Positions 1-5,843 of a stretch of DNA of 5,843 nucleotides are shown in pieces. The position numbers and the translations under genes are program-made. Each line of letters starts with the position of its first letter. The stretch's first letter is position 1. The DNA is from an uncultured Sphingomonadaceae bacterium (GTDB taxonomy: Bacteria > Pseudomonadota > Alphaproteobacteria > Sphingomonadales > Sphingomonadaceae): the NCBI GenBank assembly GCA_938003725.1, contig CALKXX010000122.1:1-5843 (forward strand). Reading direction: 5' to 3'. Under the pieces are notes generated by a model. That model was not told the origin of the DNA. It worked only from the letters and a program-made list of their open reading frames with translations, and ran no database searches.

Positions 1-29
1 GCGCCCGTGAGTAGCAGCATTTCCACTGG

Positions 30-1964
30 CTATTTCCCCTCGCTGAGCAAATATTTCTGCCAGAATAACAGGCTGGCCCAGAATTGATAATCGGCATTGG
101 CTTTTTTGCGGAAGCCGTGCCCTTCGTTTTTCGCTAGCAGATGCCAAGCGGGACGACCATTGCTGCGCACTGCATTGATGATCTGATCCGCTTCACTGGC
201 GGGTACACGAGGATCATTGGCACCGGTCACGACCATGAGTGGCAGGTTGATTTCATTGGCGCGTCTCAGCGGGCTGATCTCTTCCAGTTTCGCGCGAAGC
301 TCCGGAATTCGCTCATCACCATATTCCACGCGGCGAAGATCGCGGCGATAGGCCTGTGTATTTTCTAGGAATGTCACAAAGTTCGAAATACCGACCACTT
401 CGAGACCAGCTTGGAGCTGTTCACCGTATCGCAGCATGGAAGCAAGGGTCATATAACCGCCATAGCTGCCGCCCGTTACTGCAATTTTTTTCTTATCAAT
501 GCCCTGGTCCTCGCTAAGGGTTTGCAGAAATGCGCCGATATCCTTCACGCTGTCTTCCCGGCGAAACGGTCCATTGTCGAGCGCAACAAACCGCTTTCCA
601 AACCCAGTGGATCCACGCACGTTGGGATAGAATATAGCGATGCCAAGCTCATTGATCAGATAGTTATTGCGTCCCAAAAAACGCGGTGTTGCCTGTCCTT
701 CCGGCCCGCCGTGAATATTGATGATGAGCGGCCGTTTGCCTTTATGTTTATTGGGGTCAGGGCGGTAGAGATAACCCGACATTTTCTCCCCATCAAAGCT
801 GGCAATGTTAATCAGTTCAGGAGTGACATTGTCGCTCGTATTCAAGCCGCCTGTTTCACTCTTTGTCCAACGGGTCAGTGCCAGTGTTTCGGGATTGATC
901 GCATAGGCATCGCTGCCTGTCCGATTGGAATTCAACGTAAAACCCAGCTCGCCCCACGGCGCGAATTTCAGGCCGCTGATAACGCCCGCGGGCAGGGCAG
1001 TGACGGTTCTGGTGTCGCCATTTTGCATGTCATAGAATTTCAAAATGGAACGTCCGGCTTGATTCACTTCAAAGGCCAGCCAGCGTCCGTCTTTGCTGAT
1101 ATCGAAGCTATCAATATCCCAGTCTTTCTCATCGATAACCGGTTCAAACATCGCGCTATCCAAATTGACTACGCCAAGCCGCTGAACATCGCTGCCGTCA
1201 TCGGATGCTGCCCATAACCGCCCATCCGGCGCAAACTTTAAACCATTATAGGCAATTGGCCTGCTGCTGTCGGTTAACTTGCGAGATGTGCCGCGCGCAA
1301 TGTCGATCAGATAAAGTTGATTATCGGTGATAGAAACATAGTTGAACACCAACATGCGCTTGTCATCCGGCGAAAAGTCGATGGGAAACCAACCGCCACC
1401 GGTAGACGCAATCAACATCTTTGCATCATCGGGATTGGCCGGGTTCATCAGATAAATATCATTGTATAGCCCGGTGCGTTTGTTCGAACCAAAGGCGACG
1501 AGTTTGCCGCTGCTCGACCAGGGGCCCAGACTGTTGCGACTTTTGCCGTCGGTCAGCATTTTGTGGCGGCCTTCCGACAGCGCAAAAATCTGGTTCACTT
1601 CATTGCCGCCTGCATCCTTTTGAAATAGCAGGGACGATCCATCGGGCGCATAACTGGCGGTGCGCACCGGTTCGTTGGCGAAGGTCAGCTGTTCGCGAAT
1701 ACCCAGCGGTTTGCCAACACGGTGCAATTGACTGGTGTCGGCAAAGCGAGTGGAGATCAGCATCGCCCGTGTTTTCGGGTCCCAGTCAACGAAGCGTGCG
1801 GTGCGAAACTCCATATATGGCCGCGTGTCAGAGACCACTTTCAGCGGGATGGCCGGTACTTGGTCAGCAACCAATGCAGTGGGTTTGGGCGCGACTTGTT
1901 GTGCCGACACGCTGCTGGCCATAGACAAACCGGCCAGTACCGTACCCCATATCAATCCGCGCAT
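30..1964 (-). CDS. Secreted S9 family (prolyl oligopeptidase-type) serine peptidase
   Basis: This 644-residue protein is probably a periplasmic or secreted peptidase that removes dipeptides or acylated residues from short peptides. The N-terminus looks like a signal peptide: Arg2, a hydrophobic run to about residue 18, then VSA before Gln22 as a likely signal peptidase I site. Residues about 50-370 carry repeated propeller-type motifs (YAPDGS, DFSPDD, KFAPDG, DISKDG), as in TolB/WD40-like beta-propellers. Residues about 385-644 form the alpha/beta-hydrolase domain: HGGP at 418-421, the nucleophile elbow GGSYGG with Ser500, Asp584 in GANDPRV and His616 in NEGHGF. The GGSYGG elbow resembles the acylaminoacyl-peptidase/DPP5 branch (S9C) more than GGSNGG prolyl oligopeptidases. 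The start is supported by a GGAAGGA Shine-Dalgarno six bases upstream. All three catalytic residues are present, so it should be active. The exact substrate is unknown. It is transcribed divergently from pabBC. Confidence 0.95.
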   Translation of the reverse strand: MRGLIWGTVLAGLSMASSVSAQQVAPKPTALVADQVPAIPLKVVSDTRPYMEFRTARFVDWDPKTRAMLISTRFADTSQLHRVGKPLGIREQLTFANEPVRTASYAPDGSSLLFQKDAGGNEVNQIFALSEGRHKMLTDGKSRNSLGPWSSSGKLVAFGSNKRTGLYNDIYLMNPANPDDAKMLIASTGGGWFPIDFSPDDKRMLVFNYVSITDNQLYLIDIARGTSRKLTDSSRPIAYNGLKFAPDGRLWAASDDGSDVQRLGVVNLDSAMFEPVIDEKDWDIDSFDISKDGRWLAFEVNQAGRSILKFYDMQNGDTRTVTALPAGVISGLKFAPWGELGFTLNSNRTGSDAYAINPETLALTRWTKSETGGLNTSDNVTPELINIASFDGEKMSGYLYRPDPNKHKGKRPLIINIHGGPEGQATPRFLGRNNYLINELGIAIFYPNVRGSTGFGKRFVALDNGPFRREDSVKDIGAFLQTLSEDQGIDKKKIAVTGGSYGGYMTLASMLRYGEQLQAGLEVVGISNFVTFLENTQAYRRDLRRVEYGDERIPELRAKLEEISPLRRANEINLPLMVVTGANDPRVPASEADQIINAVRSNGRPAWHLLAKNEGHGFRKKANADYQFWASLLFWQKYLLSEGK

Positions 1965-1970
1965 CCTGTT

Positions 1971-1977
1971 TCCTTCC
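1971..1977 (-). promoter_or_regulatory. Ribosome binding site of the S9 peptidase gene
   Basis: On the minus strand this reads GGAAGGA, followed by six bases (AACAGG) and then the ATG at 1964-1962. It is a good Shine-Dalgarno match at normal spacing and supports the start that retains the whole signal peptide. Confidence 0.75.
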
Positions 1978-1997
1978 CTGTTTGCAAAGCATGTCTA

Positions 1998-2013
1998 TGG
2001 TCGAACGCGACCA
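1998..2013. repeat. Short inverted repeat TGGTCG-AACG-CGACCA
   Basis: TGGTCG (1998-2003) and CGACCA (2008-2013) are exact reverse complements around a four-base AACG loop. The right arm overlaps the left half of the 18-bp palindrome at 2009-2026, so the two structures are mutually exclusive as hairpins. It could extend the operator region or form a small hairpin in a leader transcript. No T-run follows on either strand, so it is not a convincing terminator. Confidence 0.4.
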
Positions 2014-2039
2014 ATTGCAATTGGTCCAATTGTAATTAG
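2009..2039. promoter_or_regulatory. Candidate operator: 18-bp perfect palindrome with overlapping CAATTG repeats
   Basis: GACCAATTGCAATTGGTC (2009-2026) is a perfect 18-bp palindrome. It overlaps a second inverted repeat, CAATTGG-T-CCAATTG (2018-2032), and an imperfect direct repeat: CCAATTGCAATTGG (2011-2024) recurs as CCAATTGTAATTAG (2026-2039), 15 bases on. CAATTG occurs three times (2012, 2018, 2027). The cluster lies between divergent start codons at 1964 and 2049, which is where a dimeric regulator would bind to control one or both genes. Sites of this TTGCAA/CAATTG type are used by several MarR-like regulators, but no regulator gene is visible here, so the binding protein is unknown. 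The symmetry is directly seen; the operator role is inferred. Confidence 0.5.
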
Positions 2040-2044
2040 AGGAG
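2038..2044 (+). promoter_or_regulatory. Ribosome binding site that favours the ATG start of pabBC
   Basis: AGAGGAG lies here. The codons GTG (2046-2048) and ATG (2049-2051) are adjacent and in frame. The GTG would be only one base from the site, while the ATG is four bases away, still close but workable. The ATG at 2049 is therefore the better start, and the two alternatives differ by one residue. Confidence 0.65.
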
Positions 2045-2048
2045 TGTG

Positions 2049-3881
2049 ATGCTGTGCGATGACGCTCCCTTTGTTTTGCTTGACGATGCGCGAGAAAGCG
2101 GCGCGGCTCCGGCGCGGCTATATCGGCGGCCGGTTGAGATTCTAAAAGCCGAAACGCTGGAACAGCTGGAATCTGCTTTAGCCATTATTTCAAAAGCTTC
2201 CGCGCGGGGACTGCATGCAGTCGGTTATCTGTCCTATGAAGCCGGATTGGCATTGGAAGGCCGTTTGAGAAACAGGCTTCCGGCACAACATCCATGCCCG
2301 CTGCTCTGGTTCGGTCTGTTCGATGGCTATGAAATGTTGGATTCTTCCGCTGTGCCCGAAAACCTGCGTGACCCCGGCGCGGCATGGCTTGGCAAGTTGG
2401 AACCTGACATATCGCGAACCGCATATGAAACGGCCTTTGACCAAGTGAAGGACTATATCATCGCCGGTGATATTTATCAGGCCAACCTGACTTTTCGCGC
2501 AAAAGCCAAATATGCCGGCCATCCGCTGGCCCTCTATGCCGCGGTTCGGGACCAGGCAAAAGCGGGCTATGGCGGCGTGGTGTTTGACGGACGAAATTGG
2601 ATGCTGTCTTTCTCCCCAGAACTATTCTTTGCGCTGAAAGACGGACGGTTGACTGCCAAACCTATGAAGGGAACGGCGGCGCGGGAGATTGATGAAGATA
2701 TCGATGCGGCGGTGCGCGATGAGCTGCTCCAGGATCCCAAGCAGCGCGCGGAAAACCTGATGATTGTTGATCTGCTCCGCAACGATCTGTCGCGGGTGGC
2801 AAAGAGCGGCAGCGTCAACGTGCCCGAGCTTTTTCAGGTCGAGAGCTATCCAACCATCCACCAGATGACGTCGACGGTGACGGCGCAGTTGGATGGAGGA
2901 AGGGATGCGGTCGATGTGCTGCGCCAAATATTTCCCTGTGGTTCTATCACCGGTGCCCCGAAAATTCGGGCGATGGAGATTATTGATGAGCTAGAAAGTG
3001 GTGCGGATAATAGCGGGCCCCGCGGCATCTATTGCGGCTCGATTGGCCGGATCGACCCGGGCGGTGACGCGGCATTTAATGTGGCGATTAGGACCTTTCA
3101 TCTTGGCCAAGAGAACGGGGTCGAAAATAGAGGTGAGGACAAAAAGCTTTCCATCGGCCTTGGCTCTGGGATAGTGGCAGATTCAAACGGCGAGGAAGAA
3201 TGGCGGGAATGCTTAGCCAAGGGGAGATTTGCTGCCATGAATAGGGGGGCGAGTGGGGACGTGCCAAAGGTCGATCTGATCGAAACCATGGCATTTGATC
3301 CGGCCAGCGGTATCCAGCGCCTCGAGGCGCATCTCGAGCGAATGAAGGCGAGCGCCGCCGCATTGGAGTTTGAATTTGATCGCCATGCTGCACGCAATAC
3401 GATTCAGGCGGTCACCTTTCATCAGGAAGAGGCCGCGGTGGTCCGATTGATGCTCGCCAAATCAGGGGCAGTCGCGATTGAGTTAAAGCCCATACCGGAA
3501 CCATTTGCGCAGCCGGTGCGTTGCCAACTGGTTCCTATGCAAACGGATGTGTCCGATTACCGCCTGCACCACAAAACCAGCGACCGCCGGGTTTATGAAC
3601 TACCTAAACAAGCCGGGGGATTGGCTGAGGGCCTCCATCCGGTATTTGTTGATGCGGATGGTTTTGTAACCGAAGGGGCGATCTGGAATGTGTTTGTCGA
3701 ACGGGACGGAAAACTGCTGACGCCGAAATTGAAGCGAGGCGTGTTACCGGGCGTGTTGCGCGGAGAATTGCTGGAGAGAGGCCAGGCGGCCGAAGCAGAC
3801 TTGCGTGTAGAGGATTTGGCGGACGGGTTTCTGGCCGGGAACAGTGTTCGCGGATTGACCACCTGCATATTGGCGCGTTGA
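2049..3881 (+). CDS. pabB: Bifunctional aminodeoxychorismate synthase component I / PabC-like class IV PLP enzyme
   Basis: This 610-residue fusion acts in the cytoplasm in folate synthesis. The first part converts chorismate and ammonia to 4-amino-4-deoxychorismate, and the second releases pyruvate to give p-aminobenzoate. Residues 1 to about 398 are the chorismate-binding domain, with GDIYQANLTF (140-149), PMKGTA (205-210), CGSITGAPK (297-305) and GLGSGIVADS (370-379). Lys207 in PMKGTA marks PabB; anthranilate synthases have PIAGTR there. After a short linker, residues about 405-610 resemble PabC: DLIETM, the likely PLP lysine Lys509 in HHKTSDRR, Glu542 in VTEGAIWNVF, and GVLPGVLRGE. About a dozen extra polar residues sit before LSIGLGSG (near 352-365). 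No amidotransferase subunit (PabA) is in the window, so that partner must be encoded elsewhere. Branched-chain aminotransferase activity of the C-terminal domain is a less likely alternative. Confidence 0.94.
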   Translation: MLCDDAPFVLLDDARESGAAPARLYRRPVEILKAETLEQLESALAIISKASARGLHAVGYLSYEAGLALEGRLRNRLPAQHPCPLLWFGLFDGYEMLDSSAVPENLRDPGAAWLGKLEPDISRTAYETAFDQVKDYIIAGDIYQANLTFRAKAKYAGHPLALYAAVRDQAKAGYGGVVFDGRNWMLSFSPELFFALKDGRLTAKPMKGTAAREIDEDIDAAVRDELLQDPKQRAENLMIVDLLRNDLSRVAKSGSVNVPELFQVESYPTIHQMTSTVTAQLDGGRDAVDVLRQIFPCGSITGAPKIRAMEIIDELESGADNSGPRGIYCGSIGRIDPGGDAAFNVAIRTFHLGQENGVENRGEDKKLSIGLGSGIVADSNGEEEWRECLAKGRFAAMNRGASGDVPKVDLIETMAFDPASGIQRLEAHLERMKASAAALEFEFDRHAARNTIQAVTFHQEEAAVVRLMLAKSGAVAIELKPIPEPFAQPVRCQLVPMQTDVSDYRLHHKTSDRRVYELPKQAGGLAEGLHPVFVDADGFVTEGAIWNVFVERDGKLLTPKLKRGVLPGVLRGELLERGQAAEADLRVEDLADGFLAGNSVRGLTTCILAR

Positions 3882-3885
3882 CCGA

Positions 3886-3905
3886 CCGGTGGATCAATGC
3901 ACCGG
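3886..3905 (+). terminator. Possible weak terminator hairpin after pabBC
   Basis: CCGGTG (3886-3891) and CACCGG (3900-3905) can pair in a six-base stem with an eight-base loop, starting four bases after the pabBC stop codon. No run of T follows, so it lacks the hallmark of an intrinsic terminator. It may only protect the 3' end of the transcript or be chance. Confidence 0.25.
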
Positions 3906-4044
3906 CATTATCGCGACTTGATATGCTTCCCCACTCGGTTGTACGGTCCGCTTGCACCCGCAATATATGGCCCCTATGGCCGACATAGAATGGATGAGCA
4001 TGCAAAGCCGAAACGAGATTAGAAATTCAATTATTTTGACGATG

Positions 4045-4061
4045 GGGTGTCATTTGCACCC
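4045..4061. repeat. Inverted repeat GGGTG-N7-CACCC over the putative -35 region
   Basis: GGGTG (4045-4049) is the exact reverse complement of CACCC (4057-4061), separated by TCATTTG. Allowing one unpaired G at 4044, the match extends by AT on each side. It covers the putative -35 element of the decarboxylase promoter, so a protein-binding site is as plausible as an RNA hairpin. Confidence 0.35.
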
Positions 4062-4075
4062 ATAGGGCATATATT
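4047..4075 (+). promoter_or_regulatory. Candidate sigma-70-type promoter for the decarboxylase
   Basis: GTGTCA (4047-4052, four of six matches to TTGACA) is followed after exactly 17 bases by TATATT (4070-4075, five of six matches to TATAAT). Transcription would start near 4082, giving a leader of about 106 bases. A nearby TTGACG (4036-4041) is a better -35 hexamer but has no good -10 at proper spacing. The promoter is predicted from sequence alone. Confidence 0.4.
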
Positions 4076-4090
4076 TTCCGAACTGGAAAA
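4074..4090. promoter_or_regulatory. Candidate operator TTTTCC-N5-GGAAAA at the predicted transcription start
   Basis: TTTTCC (4074-4079) and GGAAAA (4085-4090) are perfect inverted half-sites separated by GAACT. The pair overlaps the end of the putative -10 box and the predicted start point, a typical position for a repressor. I do not recognise the motif as the site of a named regulator. Confidence 0.35.
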
Positions 4091-4187
4091 CTGAACCTAC
4101 CGCACCCGGCGATATCCGCCGCCCAATACCAAACTATCACCCACACCAGCCGCCGGCCCGCCGGACAGGCGCAGCAGAGTTATCGCT

Positions 4188-5594
4188 ATGAACCAATCAG
4201 ACGCCGTCGAACGACTGTTCCTCATCATACAAAAATATCTGGGAGAAAACCCGGACAAGGTTTTGAATTATTTACCGCCCAAAGCCATGGCGGAAACGCT
4301 TGGTCTGGATGCGCCCAGACCAGCTGGTGATATGGAACAGCTATTTTCCGAAATTGAAAATTACCTGCAATATTCTGTTCGTACCGGTCACTCCCAATAT
4401 CTAAACCAGCTATGGAGCGGCTTTTCGATGCCGGTCTTTATGGGCGAAGTAATCTCAGCTTTGTGCAACACGTCGATGTACACCTATGAAGTGGCGCCGG
4501 TGGCTTTGCTGATCGAGAGAAAGATGATTGCGGAGTTGCTCCAGATCATTGGCTTTACCGCTGGCGAAGGACAGTTCACAACCGGCGGTAGCAACGGCAA
4601 TATGCTGGCCATGATGATCGCCCGAAACCGCGCGGTTGAGGATTGCAAAAAACGCGGCATCCACGGTGTACCCTTGGTTGGCTTTGTGTCAGAAGATGCG
4701 CATTATTCATTTGATAAAGCGGCAAATATTTTGGGATTGGGGACAAATTCGCTGGTCAAAGTCCCGATTGATCACACGAGTACGATGAACCCGGTGCTGC
4801 TGGAAAAAGCCATATTTGATGCGAAAGCCGCCGGGAACATACCTTTTTTTGTCGGAGCGACGGCTGGCACGACCATCCGCGGGACATTTGATGACCTGAC
4901 GACAATTGGCGCGGTCGCGCGGCAAAATGACATGTGGTTCCACGTCGACGGTGCCTGGGGCGGTTCCGTTCTTTTGTCATCGGCTCGGGATCAACATCTT
5001 GCTGCCATTGAGGAGGCGGATTCGTTGGTTTGGGATGCCCATAAGATGATGGGTATGACGCTGATGTGTTCGTTGTTCGCCGTTCGTGAGAAGGGGCATT
5101 TTGATGATGTGCTCAAACTGGGCGACACATCTTATATTTTCCATGAAGATGATGATCTCGTCGATCCCGGCCTGCTCTCTCTGCAATGTGGCCGCCGGAA
5201 CGATATCCTGAAATTCTGGCTGGAATGGTGTTATACGGGCAAAGAGGGTTATCAGAAGCGTATCGATAATTTTATGTCGCTGATCGCATATGCCCGCGCC
5301 AAAGTTGTCGCCGACCCAAAGCTGGAGTTGGTGGATGAAAACGGCATTTTAAGCGTTTGCTTCCGCTATACCGATGATCAAATATCCGACCTCAACGCTT
5401 TTAACATTGACGTGCGCAGGGATCTTTATGAAGCCGGAGCGTCTTTCGTGAATTACAGCTATCTGGGTGAAATCGCAGTCATCCGACTGGTGATTTCCAA
5501 CAAAAATGTGGGCAAGCCGGATATCGACCGTTTCTTTGAAAATTTTGACAAACAGGCGCGCGCCAAGCTGTTGGATATACGGAGTGATAGTTAA
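4188..5594 (+). CDS. Group II PLP-dependent amino acid decarboxylase (glutamate / cysteine sulfinate / aspartate type)
   Basis: This 468-residue cytoplasmic enzyme should remove the alpha-carboxyl group of an acidic amino acid using pyridoxal phosphate. By eye it resembles animal GAD65/67 and cysteine sulfinate decarboxylase: YLNQLWSGF (71-79), YTYEVAP (98-104), TTGGSNGNM (131-139), His172 in EDAHYS (expected to stack on PLP), Asp254 in HVDGAWGGS, the Schiff-base lysine Lys286 in WDAHK, Tyr316 in the mobile-loop region (TSYIFHED), and QCGRRND (333-339). The arginine of this last motif is conserved among family members acting on acidic substrates. Length is normal for the family without extensions. 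Products could be GABA, hypotaurine or beta-alanine; the sequence does not decide. DAHK replaces the NPHK common in animal relatives. The ribosome site is weak (AGAG, eight bases before ATG), but the N-terminal helix fits the family and the next Met is residue 34. Confidence 0.92.
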   Translation: MNQSDAVERLFLIIQKYLGENPDKVLNYLPPKAMAETLGLDAPRPAGDMEQLFSEIENYLQYSVRTGHSQYLNQLWSGFSMPVFMGEVISALCNTSMYTYEVAPVALLIERKMIAELLQIIGFTAGEGQFTTGGSNGNMLAMMIARNRAVEDCKKRGIHGVPLVGFVSEDAHYSFDKAANILGLGTNSLVKVPIDHTSTMNPVLLEKAIFDAKAAGNIPFFVGATAGTTIRGTFDDLTTIGAVARQNDMWFHVDGAWGGSVLLSSARDQHLAAIEEADSLVWDAHKMMGMTLMCSLFAVREKGHFDDVLKLGDTSYIFHEDDDLVDPGLLSLQCGRRNDILKFWLEWCYTGKEGYQKRIDNFMSLIAYARAKVVADPKLELVDENGILSVCFRYTDDQISDLNAFNIDVRRDLYEAGASFVNYSYLGEIAVIRLVISNKNVGKPDIDRFFENFDKQARAKLLDIRSDS

Positions 5595-5843
5595 GAGATC
5601 AGGGCGATAGACGTGGTGCCGGGGGGCGGTGAGAGCAAAATTGACCGGCGCGATCGGGTTGCATCCGGCATACAGCGATAGGTAAGCGTCCCCACACCCA
5701 TATCGCCGTCAGAGACCGCCATGAGCAGTCCTGCCCCATACATGTCGACGACGGTTAAGAGTGATACGGCTGCCGAGCCCCACAAACCGGCATTGAACGC
5801 CGCGTTGATGGTCAGCCGGCGTTTAACCTCAAGCAGTTGGTGA
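5591..5843 (-). CDS. C-terminal end of an unidentified minus-strand gene (partial)
   Basis: A frame with no stop runs from the right edge of the window to a TAA at 5593-5591, about 83 residues, so the start lies outside. I do not recognise the protein. Residues near the edge include VKRRLTINAAFNAGLWGS, then a hydrophobic, Gly-rich stretch and a tail with SRRSILLSPPPGTTSIALIS. Codons mostly carry G or C in the third position, like the neighbouring genes, which favours real coding. It converges on the decarboxylase: the sequence TTAA (5591-5594) holds both stop codons, an overlap often seen between convergent bacterial genes. The alternative is non-coding DNA with a chance open frame, since 83 codons is short and no domain motif supports it. 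Confidence 0.4.
   Translation of the reverse strand, partial: HQLLEVKRRLTINAAFNAGLWGSAAVSLLTVVDMYGAGLLMAVSDGDMGVGTLTYRCMPDATRSRRSILLSPPPGTTSIALIS

Larger units (their letters stand above)
3882..4187. other. 306-base intergenic region between pabBC and the decarboxylase
   Basis: I find no convincing gene here. The first two thirds (to about 4090) are relatively AT-rich and contain a small hairpin after pabBC, then a candidate promoter with two inverted repeats. The last 97 bases (4091-4187) are clearly richer in C and G, with short GC hairpins such as CGGCG-ATATC-CGCCG (4107-4121). They would be the untranslated leader if the promoter call is right. I do not recognise a riboswitch or small RNA. 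A 43-codon minus-strand frame (4097-4228) crosses the region and is discussed in the findings. Confidence 0.6.

Noticed and set aside
1..29. Bases beyond the peptidase stop codon
   Set aside because: Only 29 bases are available; no terminator, gene or repeat can be supported.
411..1217. A 268-residue plus-strand open frame inside the peptidase gene
   Set aside because: It lies wholly opposite the S9 peptidase, which has a signal peptide, propeller motifs and a full catalytic triad. The opposite frame has no recognisable motif and no family-like features.
1722..2049. Overlapping plus-strand frames of about 105 residues running through the divergent promoter
   Set aside because: They overlap the peptidase N-terminus and the palindromic intergenic region and show no coherent protein features.
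3974..3988. Inverted repeat CTATG-N5-CATAG in the gap after pabBC
   Set aside because: Five-base arms are expected by chance in a region of this size and nothing nearby gives it a role.
3604..4005. A 133-residue minus-strand frame spanning the pabBC end and the gap
   Set aside because: Most of it is antisense to the PabC-like domain with conserved motifs, and its composition (rich in Arg, Pro, Ser and His) is typical of a shadow frame.
4153..4164. CCGGC-CC-GCCGG symmetry near the decarboxylase start
   Set aside because: The two-base centre is too small for a stable full hairpin and such symmetry is common in GC-rich DNA.
5721..5843. A 40-codon plus-strand frame (MSSPAPYMS...) ending with TGA exactly at the window edge
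   Set aside because: It is short, has no ribosome site, is antisense to a longer open frame, and its end at the edge is best seen as coincidence.

Overview
The window reads as ordinary bacterial chromosome. It has three complete genes, one gene fragment cut by the right edge, and two intergenic regions with clear symmetric DNA. Moderate GC (a little over half, judged by eye), Shine-Dalgarno starts, a pabB-pabC fusion and an exported S9 peptidase suggest an alphaproteobacterium, perhaps a sphingomonad. That placement is inference from protein style, not a search result.

Layout: bases 30-1964 (minus) encode a secreted S9 prolyl-oligopeptidase-type serine peptidase with an N-terminal beta-propeller and a complete Ser-Asp-His triad. 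An 84-base divergent intergenic region follows, holding a perfect 18-bp palindrome and further overlapping CAATTG repeats, a strong operator candidate. Bases 2049-3881 (plus) encode a fusion of aminodeoxychorismate synthase component I (PabB) and a class IV PLP lyase/aminotransferase domain (PabC-like), which together make p-aminobenzoate for folate. A 306-base gap (3882-4187) holds a possible terminator hairpin, a good candidate promoter and two inverted repeats over that promoter. Bases 4188-5594 (plus) encode a group II PLP-dependent decarboxylase of the glutamate / cysteine-sulfinate / aspartate type. At the right edge an open minus-strand frame (5591-5843) converges on the decarboxylase and shares a TTAA with its stop codon. 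It looks like the C-terminal end of an unidentified protein.

How the genes relate: the peptidase and pabBC are divergent and could share control through the palindrome. The decarboxylase has its own apparent promoter, so it is probably a separate unit. If its substrate is aspartate, it would make beta-alanine for coenzyme A next to a gene making p-aminobenzoate for folate, but the sequence does not fix the substrate. I see no convincing new defence, mobile or RNA system. No transposase, CRISPR array, tRNA or rRNA is visible. The most worthwhile leads are the palindrome cluster, the decarboxylase promoter region and the substrate of the decarboxylase.
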